Below are positions 1 through 6,736 of a stretch of DNA of 22,629 nt, piece by piece. Position 1 is the first letter of the stretch; each line of letters opens with the position of its first letter. The position numbers were made by a program, and so were the translations under genes. Below the pieces are notes generated by a model. It had not been told where the DNA came from. It did no database searches and was given only the letters and a program-made list of their open reading frames with translations. Origin of the DNA: a virus; the IMG/VR virus record IMGVR_UViG_3300032288_001615, positions 1 to 22,629 of that record, one strand, 5' to 3'.

Positions 1-1475
1 AAGTGTTGGCATGAACCATCGTTAGCAATAATAGATGACCAGATATCGTTGTAATCATCTTGTGATAAAGTACCAGATTCACTTGATAATTTATCTTGAA
101 TAACTTTATCTAACCATTTGTTCTTGTTTAGAAATGCTCCCGATAAAGTGTCCTGACGATAAGCGTTAGCACGATAAGGTTCGATACTAGGAGAAGTATT
201 TCCCATGATGATAGACGAAGAAGCATTTGGAGCGATAGCCATAAGATGACTAAAACGTTGACCACTGCCAACGGCATCAGGAGCTTCCCCACGTTCGGTA
301 CCCAATCGAAGATTTGCTTCATTTAATCCCTCTCTAATTGATTTGAATATCCTGTTATTCGTTACTTTTGCCATAACTCCTTCAAACGCAATACCTTTTC
401 GTTGAAGATAAGCATGGAAACCTAAAGCACCAATACCAATAGAACGTTCACGGCTAGCAGAATGCTTGGCACGAGCAATATGGTCAGGAGCATTATCAAT
501 AAAATATTGAAGTACGTTATCAAGCATTTCAGCTACATCACGTAGAAAGAGTTTATTATCTTTCCATTCATCATAAGTCTCTAAATTCAAACTAGATAAA
601 CAACATACAGCAGTGCGTTGTTCATTCGTTGGTAAAATAATTTCAGAACATAGATTCGATTGATGTATCTTCAAACCTTTGTCTTTTAGAAATTGTGGCA
701 TCATTCTATTACTTGTATCAATGTAATGAATGTATGGTTCACCTGTGTGCATACGATATTCAATAATTTGTTGCCACAAATGTTTGGCTGATACAGTTTC
801 ACGGATTTCACCAGAATGTGGATCTTTTAATTCCCACTTATCATCATAATCAGAATCTAACATACACTTCTCAATGATTTCCATGAAGTCATCGGTGATG
901 TTAATACCATGATGTAAATTTAAACATCGTTGATTTTGGTCACCTGTTGGTTTCCGCATTTCTAGAAATGCAATTATATCAGGATGAGATATATCAAGAT
1001 AAGCGGCGTAAGAACCACGGCGAGTACGACCTTGACGATAAGCCAAAGAACTTGCATCATAAATTTTAAGATGCGGCATAACACCAGTAGATTTATCATC
1101 AGCAGACCTAATACCAAAACCAATACCCACACCACCGCCGAGCATACTGAGCCAATTAGTTTCTGATAAGTTGTCAACTAGTCCCTCCGCTGTGTCTTCA
1201 ATAAAGTTAAGAAAACAGCTAATAGGCATTCCTCTCTTAGAGCGACCAAACGATAAGATTGGTGTTGAGTAGGAGAGCCAGTGCTGTGATGAGTATTCAT
1301 ACAGTCTTTGAGCATGTTCATCGTTTGTTGAAAACGTTTTTGATACAAAGGCAAATCTGTGTTGCGGAGAAATTTCATCTTCTCGCATATATGATTCTTG
1401 TAGTCTTTTGATTCCGAGTTCATCGAATAATTTATCTCTTTCTAAATCTATCTTTATACCTAGATATTCATTCAT
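1..1475 (-). CDS. nrdA: Ribonucleoside-diphosphate reductase alpha subunit, class I (partial, C-terminus off window)
   Basis: This is the large subunit of class I ribonucleotide reductase, which reduces NDPs to dNDPs for phage DNA synthesis. The open frame runs from ATG at 1475 to the left edge, about 491 codons, with no stop. The active-site landmarks of NrdA are visible: a redox cysteine in MPISCF (C87 here, matching E. coli C225), the radical site SNLCSEI (N-x-C-x-E), the partner cysteine in TAVCCLSSLNL, and the signature GNTSPSIEPYRANAY. The radical-transfer tyrosines near the C-terminus lie beyond the window. The start has a clear RBS (AAGGATAG) and sits 14 bp after thyX. Only 86 residues precede the first redox cysteine, against about 224 in E. 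coli. The allosteric ATP-cone and part of the N-terminal helical domain are therefore absent. Short ORFs in other frames here are shadows. Confidence 0.96.
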   Translation of the reverse strand, partial: MNEYLGIKIDLERDKLFDELGIKRLQESYMREDEISPQHRFAFVSKTFSTNDEHAQRLYEYSSQHWLSYSTPILSFGRSKRGMPISCFLNFIEDTAEGLVDNLSETNWLSMLGGGVGIGFGIRSADDKSTGVMPHLKIYDASSLAYRQGRTRRGSYAAYLDISHPDIIAFLEMRKPTGDQNQRCLNLHHGINITDDFMEIIEKCMLDSDYDDKWELKDPHSGEIRETVSAKHLWQQIIEYRMHTGEPYIHYIDTSNRMMPQFLKDKGLKIHQSNLCSEIILPTNEQRTAVCCLSSLNLETYDEWKDNKLFLRDVAEMLDNVLQYFIDNAPDHIARAKHSASRERSIGIGALGFHAYLQRKGIAFEGVMAKVTNNRIFKSIREGLNEANLRLGTERGEAPDAVGSGQRFSHLMAIAPNASSSIIMGNTSPSIEPYRANAYRQDTLSGAFLNKNKWLDKVIQDKLSSESGTLSQDDYNDIWSSIIANDGSCQH

Positions 1476-1489
1476 ATTTTAATCTATCC

Positions 1490-2137
1490 TTATTTTTCTT
1501 CTATAAATTCCGCCATCATAGGAAAGATTTCCTCGATAGCGTGACCACATAAAGCGGCAACCATTCTATGTTCTTCTTGCGTACCCTTTGCTGACCGGAG
1601 TTGTATATAGTGTACCCATGACCTAAGAGTTCCATTCATATACAAACGAGAAACAGTCATACCTTCTGGTAATACTGCTCTTGCTTGTTCCTTAGCAATT
1701 CCATTTGCAATAGCCCAATCATATGCACTTGTTGCCGATTCTATCACTTTTTGTTGATAATTTTCCCACCATGATTCTAATGCTAGATTATCAGACTTAA
1801 TAGAATTCTGTCTATTCTTCAAATCTTGCATTCGTGCTTCTTTCTTTTCAAAACCTAAATCAGCAACTGCATATCGCTGGCTAAATTCCTGAAACGAAAA
1901 GGAACGATGGCGTAATATTTGCCTTGCAATGTCTCTTGTTGTTTCTATCTCCATGCAAATGTTCACCATCTCCAGCGGCGACCAATGTTGGTTTTTGATA
2001 AGATAACGAACCAACTTTTCAGCTGTATCGTTATTATTTTGATTTGCGGGATTTGAAACTCTAGCTGCATAAGCAACTTGTTCCAATAAACTTCTCCCCT
2101 CTCTGTCGTGTGTCCATGATATAAGTTTAACGTGCAT
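1490..2137 (-). CDS. thyX: FAD-dependent thymidylate synthase ThyX
   Basis: ThyX makes dTMP from dUMP using methylene-tetrahydrofolate, FAD and NADPH. The diagnostic motif RHRx7S is present as RHRSFSFQEFSQRY (R76, H77, R78, S86). The length, 215 aa, fits the family. The supporting C-terminal signature MTVSRLYMNGTLRSW, with the SxxxxxNGxxRxW pattern, is also seen. The gene lies between the primase and nrdA with short gaps and probably shares their transcript. The trio makes sense as an early/middle nucleotide and replication module. The start has an RBS (TGGAGA). Function is confidently assigned from motifs; expression class is inferred from context. Confidence 0.96.
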   Translation of the reverse strand: MHVKLISWTHDREGRSLLEQVAYAARVSNPANQNNNDTAEKLVRYLIKNQHWSPLEMVNICMEIETTRDIARQILRHRSFSFQEFSQRYAVADLGFEKKEARMQDLKNRQNSIKSDNLALESWWENYQQKVIESATSAYDWAIANGIAKEQARAVLPEGMTVSRLYMNGTLRSWVHYIQLRSAKGTQEEHRMVAALCGHAIEEIFPMMAEFIEEK

Positions 2138-2149
2138 TCACAATCTCCA

Positions 2150-3160
2150 TTATCTTTTTTTCCAATTAATAAATTCCATCTTTGCTCTAAGATTTACAAA
2201 GGTACTTTTACTTATAAAATCTTGTATTTCGTCAGGTGAGAATCCACCATTCAAAACCATTTCATTCACATCCTTTTCTACAATCAATTCTGGCCAAATA
2301 ACAACAGCATAATGTTCATCAATAGCTTTCTCCATCTGCTTATGTAGTTCTTTATTCCGAGGCTCATTGTCATAAACCAAAACTATTTTTGTTCTGTCAA
2401 ATAATTTAGATGCCGACATCAAATTTGCATCGGCAGTTGCGATGGCGTTCTCCAAGAACATGGAGTCAATAGGACCTTCCACAACATAAATGGTCTTCTC
2501 CTTGTCGATCCTATCAAGACCAAAGACCTTGTGATTATCATCATTCATCTTTATGGTGATATATCTCAACTTAGATTCACCCAAGGCACGACCTTGAAAT
2601 GCTATCAGATTCTTATCTTCATCATAGAATGGTATTACCAGGCGTGGGTCGTTCTCTTTGAGGGTGTCCTTCTCAAGATTGAGGCTTTCCACGAACTTCT
2701 TAAAATCTTCTGCGTAATATAGTTCTGAATAAAAGGCCTGTGGTATTTGTCTTGCTTCCACGTATGTCTTAGCAAAATGGCCATCTGGTAACGATTCAAT
2801 TGAAGGAATCGTAAGCGACTTCTTAAACTTGGGTGCTGGTGCCTTAAAGTCCTCAAAGTTCGGTGTCGGCGAATTGGTAGCATTACCGTTTTTATACCGT
2901 TCAAGTGAATACTCCTTACAAAGTGTAGGATCAACTTTATCTAAAAAGTTATAAAAAGATGTGGATGCACCACAGTTGTGGCACATGTAAAAGTAATTGT
3001 TCTTTTTTTCGTAAATATATCCACGTGTCTTGGATTTATTCTTTGATGAATCGCCACAGAGAGGGCACCTGAAGTTATACAGGTTCTCTTTCTTCTGTGT
3101 GAATTTTTGAAGCTTCGGGGATACCCTCAGCAAAAAGGTTCTATCAATAAAAACGGACAT
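2150..3160 (-). CDS. 61: DNA primase, T4 gp61 type
   Basis: This is the primase that lays down RNA primers for lagging-strand synthesis, acting with the replicative helicase (gp41 in T4). The N-terminus has a zinc ribbon with CPLCGDS (C32, C35) and CHNCG (C60, C63). The middle contains the primase-type stretch LVIPFYDEDKNLIAFQGRA. The TOPRIM domain shows the catalytic glutamate in VVEGPIDS (E228) and the metal-binding aspartate in LVYDNEPRNK (D264). The length, 336 aa, is close to T4 gp61 (about 340). It is the first gene of the primase-thyX-nrdA run, and a dyad containing TATAAT lies just upstream. Third-position GC is noticeably higher in parts of this gene (for example 2641-2700), which creates a 99-codon shadow ORF that I do not regard as real. 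Confidence 0.93.
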   Translation of the reverse strand: MSVFIDRTFLLRVSPKLQKFTQKKENLYNFRCPLCGDSSKNKSKTRGYIYEKKNNYFYMCHNCGASTSFYNFLDKVDPTLCKEYSLERYKNGNATNSPTPNFEDFKAPAPKFKKSLTIPSIESLPDGHFAKTYVEARQIPQAFYSELYYAEDFKKFVESLNLEKDTLKENDPRLVIPFYDEDKNLIAFQGRALGESKLRYITIKMNDDNHKVFGLDRIDKEKTIYVVEGPIDSMFLENAIATADANLMSASKLFDRTKIVLVYDNEPRNKELHKQMEKAIDEHYAVVIWPELIVEKDVNEMVLNGGFSPDEIQDFISKSTFVNLRAKMEFINWKKR

Positions 3161-3164
3161 AACA

Positions 3165-3206
3165 AATTGTTGTAAAGTTTACAAGAAACTCTATTATACA
3201 ACAATT
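3165..3206 (-). promoter_or_regulatory. Dyad with embedded TATAAT upstream of primase
   Basis: A perfect 10-bp inverted repeat (AATTGTTGTA / TACAACAATT) occupies 3165-3174 and 3197-3206. Inside it is a second short dyad (AGTTT/AAACT). On the minus strand a TATAAT hexamer lies at 3198-3193, immediately after the upstream arm. No good -35 element is visible at 17 bp. The element fills the gap between the small coiled-coil gene and the primase. It could be a sigma70-like promoter with an operator, or an mRNA hairpin protecting the primase transcript. The dyad is seen directly; its role is inferred. Confidence 0.45.
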
Positions 3207-3510
3207 AATGCAAAAAGGCGAGTACTTTATCCATGTGACCAGAAAGTATTCCGGCAAATGCAACACCGCCGGCAACCATCCACACCATCTTTTGTCGGAT
3301 TTGTTCTAGGTTACTAATCTTCTTTGCTAGTTCGGCATGCTGGTCACAAGATGCAGTATACATTTCATCCAGTTTTTCAACTAGACTATCTCTGGTTTTA
3401 TCCAGACAATCGTGCATGTCTCTAACATCCACTTTTAAGTCATCCATTTTCTCACTAAGGTTTTCCACCTTAGTTTCAACTATGCCAATCCGTTCTACTG
3501 TTGTAGCCAT
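3205..3510 (-). CDS. Small coiled-coil protein with C-terminal membrane segment
   Basis: A 101-aa protein of unknown function. Residues 1-75 are highly charged and heptad-like (predicted coiled coil). They are followed by one hydrophobic segment (about 78-92, MVWMVAGGVAFAGIL) and a short tail. This layout resembles XhlA-type haemolysin/holin-accessory proteins, a resemblance of architecture only. It starts directly after the stop of the secreted-protein gene without a clear RBS, so translation may be coupled. It lies at the end of a run of small membrane or secreted genes next to the endolysin, so a lysis-accessory or membrane-tethering role is a reasonable inference. Confidence 0.75.
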   Translation of the reverse strand: MATTVERIGIVETKVENLSEKMDDLKVDVRDMHDCLDKTRDSLVEKLDEMYTASCDQHAELAKKISNLEQIRQKMVWMVAGGVAFAGILSGHMDKVLAFLH

Positions 3511-3711
3511 TTATTTTTTCACAGGTACTTCTGTGCCTTCTAGTTTCTTGTGAATCTTGATTGATTTGCAATCTTGTATTGGTTTATTAGTCTTTTTGTC
3601 CATAACTGGTTTACCATCTTTACCAACTCGGTCATGGCAAACTTCTTTTGTCTCAGCAGCAAATACTGTTGAACATAAAGCAATTAATAAAATTGTTAGA
3701 TATTGTTTCAT
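3511..3711 (-). CDS. Small secreted protein with signal peptide
   Basis: A 66-aa protein. The reading frame is open further upstream, but the start at 3711 is preferred. It has an RBS (AAGGAT) overlapping the stop of the preceding gene, and it gives a clean signal peptide, KQYLTILLIALCSTVFA, with likely cleavage after AFA or nearby. The mature part (about 48 aa) is basic, with two cysteines (VCHDR and DCKS) that could form a disulfide in the periplasm, and it repeats short K/D/P-rich phrases. No family function is recognised. Its setting in the lysis/periplasm cassette suggests export before or during lysis. Confidence 0.75.
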   Translation of the reverse strand: MKQYLTILLIALCSTVFAAETKEVCHDRVGKDGKPVMDKKTNKPIQDCKSIKIHKKLEGTEVPVKK

Positions 3712-3721
3712 TTTTTTATCC

Positions 3722-3952
3722 TTACCAAGTGACTGCGCCGGCAGATATTTTACGGAGACCCATGTTAACAAGACTCAATGCTAACATTTGATATTCTAAT
3801 GGTAATACAAAACCATAACTGGTTTGTGCAACTACTGCTACACCTGCAATAATGTTAGCCCAAAAAGTTTTACTGTAATACCATTTTTTGCCAGTCATTT
3901 CACCTTCAATGACTTCTGCTACTGCTTGTGTAATTTGTTGATTTGTTGACAT
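3722..3952 (-). CDS. Small membrane protein, holin candidate
   Basis: A 76-aa protein. After a polar N-terminus comes KKWYYSKTFWANIIAGVAVVAQ, a pattern shared by many small phage membrane proteins annotated as holin-like (W-x-SKT-x-W before a transmembrane helix). A second hydrophobic segment (YQMLALSLVNMGL) follows near the C-terminus. Two short membrane helices, small size and proximity to the GH19 endolysin and spanins make it one of two holin candidates here. The start has a strong RBS (AAGGAAAT). The identification rests on architecture and context, not on a diagnostic motif. Confidence 0.7.
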   Translation of the reverse strand: MSTNQQITQAVAEVIEGEMTGKKWYYSKTFWANIIAGVAVVAQTSYGFVLPLEYQMLALSLVNMGLRKISAGAVTW

Positions 3953-3960
3953 TTATTTCC

Positions 3961-4407
3961 TTAAAGTTCTGGTTGTAGTGCTGGAGGTGGTGCTAATTTA
4001 CCACCAAAACCGGTAACTGGCGCTGGTGCAAAACTTGTGCTGACTGCGCTTGATACTGGCGGAGAAAAACTAGGTGTTGATGAAACACTTGGCGATGAGG
4101 CTGGTGCTGGTGAAACTGGTGGTGGTTTATTTGCTGCATCTAGTGCCTTTGCTCGTAAATCTTTATCGTTACCAGCTAACATGATACCAGACAAGGTGCC
4201 AGTTAAGAATGTCGCAATAGGAATAATCAACTCAAAAAACTTCTGGTCAATAGGACTGATAGCGTTCAATGGTTGTGTTACAAAGATGATAGAGTATAGA
4301 ACAACAAAAACAATACCTGTCAATGTTAATGCTAGACAAATACCAATAAAAAATTTCAGGCGATCCATTAACTGTTCGCCGGTGTACATATAATTATTAT
4401 TTTCCAC
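3961..4407 (-). CDS. Two-helix membrane protein with Pro/Ser-rich tail, holin or lysis-accessory candidate
   Basis: The protein has 148 aa if translation starts at the GTG at 4407. That start is favoured by an ideal RBS (AAGGAG, 6-nt spacing) inside the end of the upstream gene. A later ATG at 4389 lacks such a site. Two transmembrane segments are evident (FIGICLALTLTGIVFVVLYS and IIPIATFLTGTLSGIMLAG). The last third is a low-complexity tail rich in proline, serine and alanine, ending in LAPPPALQPEL. The gene overlaps the upstream one by 11 bases. The arrangement fits a membrane protein with a disordered tail in cytoplasm or periplasm. Holin activity is possible but not shown. Confidence 0.72.
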   Translation of the reverse strand: MENNNYMYTGEQLMDRLKFFIGICLALTLTGIVFVVLYSIIFVTQPLNAISPIDQKFFELIIPIATFLTGTLSGIMLAGNDKDLRAKALDAANKPPPVSPAPASSPSVSSTPSFSPPVSSAVSTSFAPAPVTGFGGKLAPPPALQPEL

Positions 4408-4681
4408 AATTCGCTCCTTGAGATGGTGTAGTACATTGTGCTGGTGCTGGTGCAACAGAACTTTCAGGTTTTGGTGGTCCGAGTCTTGGATCTCTCTGAC
4501 CTTTAAAAATATGTTCAGGACAAGTTCTTGTCACATCACATCTTGGTAGTTTACAAATATCTTTGTCCCAGTTATCTGGGTCTTGGCAAGGATAACGAAA
4601 TCTATCACCACCAAAAAATGCTAATGACAACGGCAAAATAATTATGCCAATTGCTACAAATAATAGTTTTTTGTCATTCAT
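4397..4681 (-). CDS. Small exported Cys-rich protein of unknown function
   Basis: A 94-aa protein with an N-terminal hydrophobic segment (about residues 5-22, LLFVAIGIIILPLSLAFF) that could be an anchor or uncleaved signal. It is followed by a short Cys-rich region (FRYPCQDPDNWDKDICK, RCDVTRTCPEHIF) and a flexible Pro/Ala tail with two more cysteines. Six cysteines after the membrane segment suggest disulfides in the periplasm. I know similar proteins only as unnamed products of marine T4-like phages. Start supported by RBS AAGGAA. Neighbours on both sides are exported or membrane proteins. Confidence 0.75.
   Translation of the reverse strand: MNDKKLLFVAIGIIILPLSLAFFGGDRFRYPCQDPDNWDKDICKLPRCDVTRTCPEHIFKGQRDPRLGPPKPESSVAPAPAQCTTPSQGANCGK
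4414..4419 (-). promoter_or_regulatory. RBS selecting a GTG start
   Basis: AAGGAG on the minus strand, 6 nt before GTG at 4407-4405. It decides the start of the two-helix membrane protein and lies wholly inside the 3' end of the preceding gene. Confidence 0.7.
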
Positions 4682-4690
4682 ATTTATTCC

Positions 4691-5125
4691 TTAGTTACAC
4701 CAAGAAGTTTTAGCTTCACCATAATACTCACGAGCATAACCTTGTTGTATCAACATCATACGAAGACTTTTTCCATCTAATATTACATCACCTAAGACTC
4801 GACCACCATACTTATCCCAATCCATGAGTATAATTTGTCTTTTAGTTGCTGCATTGATTTGAGCTTTAGTGAAGGCACTAGCTGCTTGTCCTCTTGCATC
4901 TTCACTTGGACAACCTGCTCTGAATCCTTTTTCTGGTGTATCAACACCAAATACTCTGATTGAAAGTTCTTGTTTAAGTGGTGCAGGTAAAAATGGTGCT
5001 TGAAATGCAACAGTATCACCGTCAATAACACGGGTAATTACTGCATCATATGTGACACCTTCTTTTTGTTTTTGTGCAAATGTTAAACAAGGTATTAATA
5101 ATAAAATAAGTAATAATTTTTTCAT
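4691..5125 (-). CDS. Secreted SNase-like thermonuclease
   Basis: A staphylococcal-nuclease-fold enzyme that cleaves DNA and RNA with calcium. The 144-aa protein begins with a signal peptide (MKKLLLILLLIPCLTFA), so it should act in the periplasm or outside the cell. The SNase landmarks are intact: IDGDT (D35, D37), IRVFGVDTPEKG (R57, D62, E65), KYGGRVLGDV (R109) and LIQQGYAREYYGE. C72 and C143 could form a disulfide. It begins 2 bp after the endolysin gene stop with an RBS (GGGAG). A nuclease exported at lysis could clear host DNA released from the cell or attack DNA of competitors; this is inference. Confidence 0.9.
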   Translation of the reverse strand: MKKLLLILLLIPCLTFAQKQKEGVTYDAVITRVIDGDTVAFQAPFLPAPLKQELSIRVFGVDTPEKGFRAGCPSEDARGQAASAFTKAQINAATKRQIILMDWDKYGGRVLGDVILDGKSLRMMLIQQGYAREYYGEAKTSWCN

Positions 5126-5127
5126 TA

Positions 5128-5751
5128 TTAAACTCCCAAAACATGGAGTGCATGTTCGTAATGTTTAATACGGTCTTCAAGACCAATGGTACCACCATTG
5201 ATTCGTTTTGTTAAAGTGAGTATATCACCTTTGTCAGCCCACTGGTTTAATTTGTTTGATTCCCAGAACCAGCAAGCAGATTGTGCTGCACCTTCAAATG
5301 TTGCAAGGTACTCAGATGCTTCTTCTGGAGAAATTTCTAGTGAATCGGCAAATGCGATATAGTTTGATTTACCAGTCAACTGGATGAGTCCACGGCCACA
5401 ATACTTGTATCCGTCACCAGATGATTCATCTCCGTTACCCATACGTGAGGCATATACTCTGTTGGCAATCGCTTCCTGTTTGTTTGGTTTGGCACAATAC
5501 TCTTCGGCAAGTGCATCAGTTGGAAAATACTTGGCAAACAACTTACGTAGAGTTGCTGGTTTGTAATTTAGATTTTCTTTGAGTGCTGTAAATCCACCAG
5601 ATTCGTGAGCACATTGTGCCATGAAAGCAGCAATACGTTGTGGTGTATTGATTTCATAATCTGGTAACAATATAGCCAAGGCATGGTGCCAATGGTCAAT
5701 ATATGGATTCTTTGGTAGTAATTGTTTCAGTTGGTCTTTTGTCAGTTCCAT
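5128..5751 (-). CDS. GH19 (chitinase-like) endolysin
   Basis: A glycoside hydrolase family 19 protein which in phages cuts peptidoglycan glycan strands as the endolysin. The protein is 207 aa. The catalytic glutamate is in AQCAHESGGF (E50). The family core continues with NRVYASRMGNGDESSGDGYK and GRGLIQLTGKSNY, typical of phage GH19 lysozymes rather than plant chitinases. A further conserved part is KRINGGTIGLEDR near the C-terminus. There is no signal peptide, so export depends on a holin, candidates for which lie just downstream. RBS AGGAG. Spanin genes lie about 1 kb upstream, completing a Gram-negative lysis set interrupted by Fe-S genes. Confidence 0.94.
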   Translation of the reverse strand: MELTKDQLKQLLPKNPYIDHWHHALAILLPDYEINTPQRIAAFMAQCAHESGGFTALKENLNYKPATLRKLFAKYFPTDALAEEYCAKPNKQEAIANRVYASRMGNGDESSGDGYKYCGRGLIQLTGKSNYIAFADSLEISPEEASEYLATFEGAAQSACWFWESNKLNQWADKGDILTLTKRINGGTIGLEDRIKHYEHALHVLGV

Positions 5752-5759
5752 AATATCTC

Positions 5760-6083
5760 CTAAACAGTAAAACTGCTACCACAACCACATGTGTGTTTAG
5801 CATTTGGATTTGTTATAACAAATTCTTTTGTCATCAATTCATCTTTATAATCAATACTAGCACCTTGTAGATATTGCATACTCATAGCATCAACTAATAC
5901 TTTAAATTCACCTAATGATACTTCAAAGTCATCTTCATTTTTAATTTCGTCTAGTGTAAAACCATAATTAAAACCAGAACAACCACCACCTTGAACGAAA
6001 GTTCTAAGTGAGATATTCGGATTATTTTCTTCCGCTAGTATGTCTAAAATCTTAGACTTTGCAGCACTTGTTATTGTAATCAT
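5760..6083 (-). CDS. erpA: A-type Fe-S carrier protein (ErpA/IscA-like)
   Basis: A HesB/IscA-family protein that carries Fe-S clusters from the scaffold to apo-enzymes. All three cluster cysteines are present: [11 protein letters not shown] (C35) and HTCGCGSSF (C99, C101). The text around them, including [16 protein letters not shown] and [15 protein letters not shown], is close to bacterial ErpA. The 107-aa length is normal. Its start lies inside the 3' end of iscU (32-bp overlap) with no strong RBS, so translation is probably coupled. It is followed directly by the endolysin. As phage gene content this is an auxiliary metabolic gene, probably supporting Fe-S enzymes late in infection. Confidence 0.94.
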   Translation of the reverse strand: MITITSAAKSKILDILAEENNPNISLRTFVQGGGCSGFNYGFTLDEIKNEDDFEVSLGEFKVLVDAMSMQYLQGASIDYKDELMTKEFVITNPNAKHTCGCGSSFTV

Positions 6084-6435
6084 TTATAGCGGCCTTTATA
6101 GCATCTTCTGCAAGTATTGAACAATGTATTTTAACCGGTGGGAGGGCAAGTTCTTCAGCAATTTCTGAATTACTAATTTTTCCCGCTTGGTTAAGTGTTT
6201 TTCCTTTGATCCACTCGGTAACAAGGCTTGAACTTGCGATTGCTGAACCACATCCGTATGTTTTGAATTTTGCATCTTTTATTATTCCATCTTCTACTTT
6301 AATTTGAAGTTTCATAACATCTCCGCAAGCAGGTGCGCCGACCATACCAGTACCAATGGTATCATCAATAATACTAAAACTACCCACATTCCGGGGGTTT
6401 TCATAATGGTCAAGCACTTGTTGGGAGTAAGCCAT
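6052..6435 (-). CDS. iscU: Fe-S cluster assembly scaffold IscU
   Basis: IscU is the scaffold on which [2Fe-2S] clusters are built from sulfur given by the cysteine desulfurase. The protein is 127 aa. The three ligand cysteines are in GAPACGDVM (C37, with D39), [12 protein letters not shown] (C62) and [12 protein letters not shown] (C105). The chaperone-recognition motif LPPVK (98-102) is intact, so it should still dock to the host HscA. No IscS, HscA/B or ferredoxin gene is in the window, which implies use of host partners. Its C-terminus (NNKCCKV) carries two extra cysteines and is overlapped by erpA. The ATG shares a base with the stop of a 15-codon mini-ORF (TAATG). Confidence 0.95.
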   Translation of the reverse strand: MAYSQQVLDHYENPRNVGSFSIIDDTIGTGMVGAPACGDVMKLQIKVEDGIIKDAKFKTYGCGSAIASSSLVTEWIKGKTLNQAGKISNSEIAEELALPPVKIHCSILAEDAIKAAINDYNNKCCKV

Positions 6436-6482
6436 TATTTTTTATGGCTTTCACCACAAATTGGACATTCTTCTTTGTTCAT
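6435..6482 (-). CDS. Possible 15-codon CxxC mini-gene between o-spanin and iscU
   Basis: A short frame encodes a 15-residue peptide, MNKEECPICGESHKK, with one CPxCGE zinc-knuckle-like or metal-binding half-site. It is bounded at both ends by start/stop overlaps: its ATG overlaps the o-spanin stop (ATGA), and its TAA overlaps the iscU ATG (TAATG). Such chaining is how every neighbouring real gene is joined. No clear RBS is present, so it would rely on reinitiation. It could be a real micro-protein that binds iron or zinc, a coupling leader for iscU, or chance. Confidence 0.4.
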   Translation of the reverse strand: MNKEECPICGESHKK

Positions 6483-6736
6483 TTTACACTTTCAAAAATG
6501 TGTTTCTGAATTTTATACCATTCAATCCATGCATCGTTCTTCACGGCACATTCATAATATGTAGAATAATTTATTGTTATAGTATTAGCGACTTCACTTA
6601 ACTTGGAACCTTCTTTTAAAGCCTGAAGTTGTGGACAAGTCTGTAATGAATATTTAGGGGCTTCAGGAAATTTAGAAGTAACAGGAACAGTTGTGGAACA
6701 TCCAGCCAACATTAATACCATAATTAAATATTTCAT
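6479..6736 (-). CDS. o-spanin (Rz1-like outer-membrane lipoprotein)
   Basis: An 85-aa lipoprotein. The N-terminus MKYLIMVLMLAGCSTT has a lipobox LAGC with lipidation at C13. The mature protein is about 73 residues. It directly follows, with a 4-base ATGA overlap, a membrane protein with coiled coil that has i-spanin features. This is the classic order for a two-component spanin that fuses inner and outer membrane in the last step of lysis. The mature part is less proline-rich than lambda Rz1, and contains two further cysteines (QTCPQ, YECAV). Assignment is from lipobox, size and context. Confidence 0.82.
   Translation of the reverse strand: MKYLIMVLMLAGCSTTVPVTSKFPEAPKYSLQTCPQLQALKEGSKLSEVANTITINYSTYYECAVKNDAWIEWYKIQKHIFESVK

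Noticed and set aside
974-1423. Two minus-strand ORFs (974-1177 and 1178-1423)
   Set aside because: Both are out-of-frame shadows of nrdA, whose edge-running frame carries all family motifs.
2635-2934. 99-codon minus-strand ORF in another frame inside the primase gene
   Set aside because: It begins with TTG, has no RBS, and its open state follows from locally GC-rich third positions in the primase, whose own frame has clear TOPRIM and zinc motifs.
3511-3771. Longer form of the small secreted protein starting at 3771
   Set aside because: The extra 20 residues would bury the signal peptide and overlap the preceding gene by 50 bases; the start at 3711 has an RBS.
4037-4393. 118-codon plus-strand ORF
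   Set aside because: Antisense to the two-helix membrane protein; no RBS or motif. The open frame reflects the Pro/Ser/Ala-rich repeat codons on the other strand.
4672-4690. AATAAATA resembling a late promoter before the Cys-rich exported protein
   Set aside because: It is part of the RBS-start spacer (GGAATAAATATG), so a start from it would fall inside the coding region.
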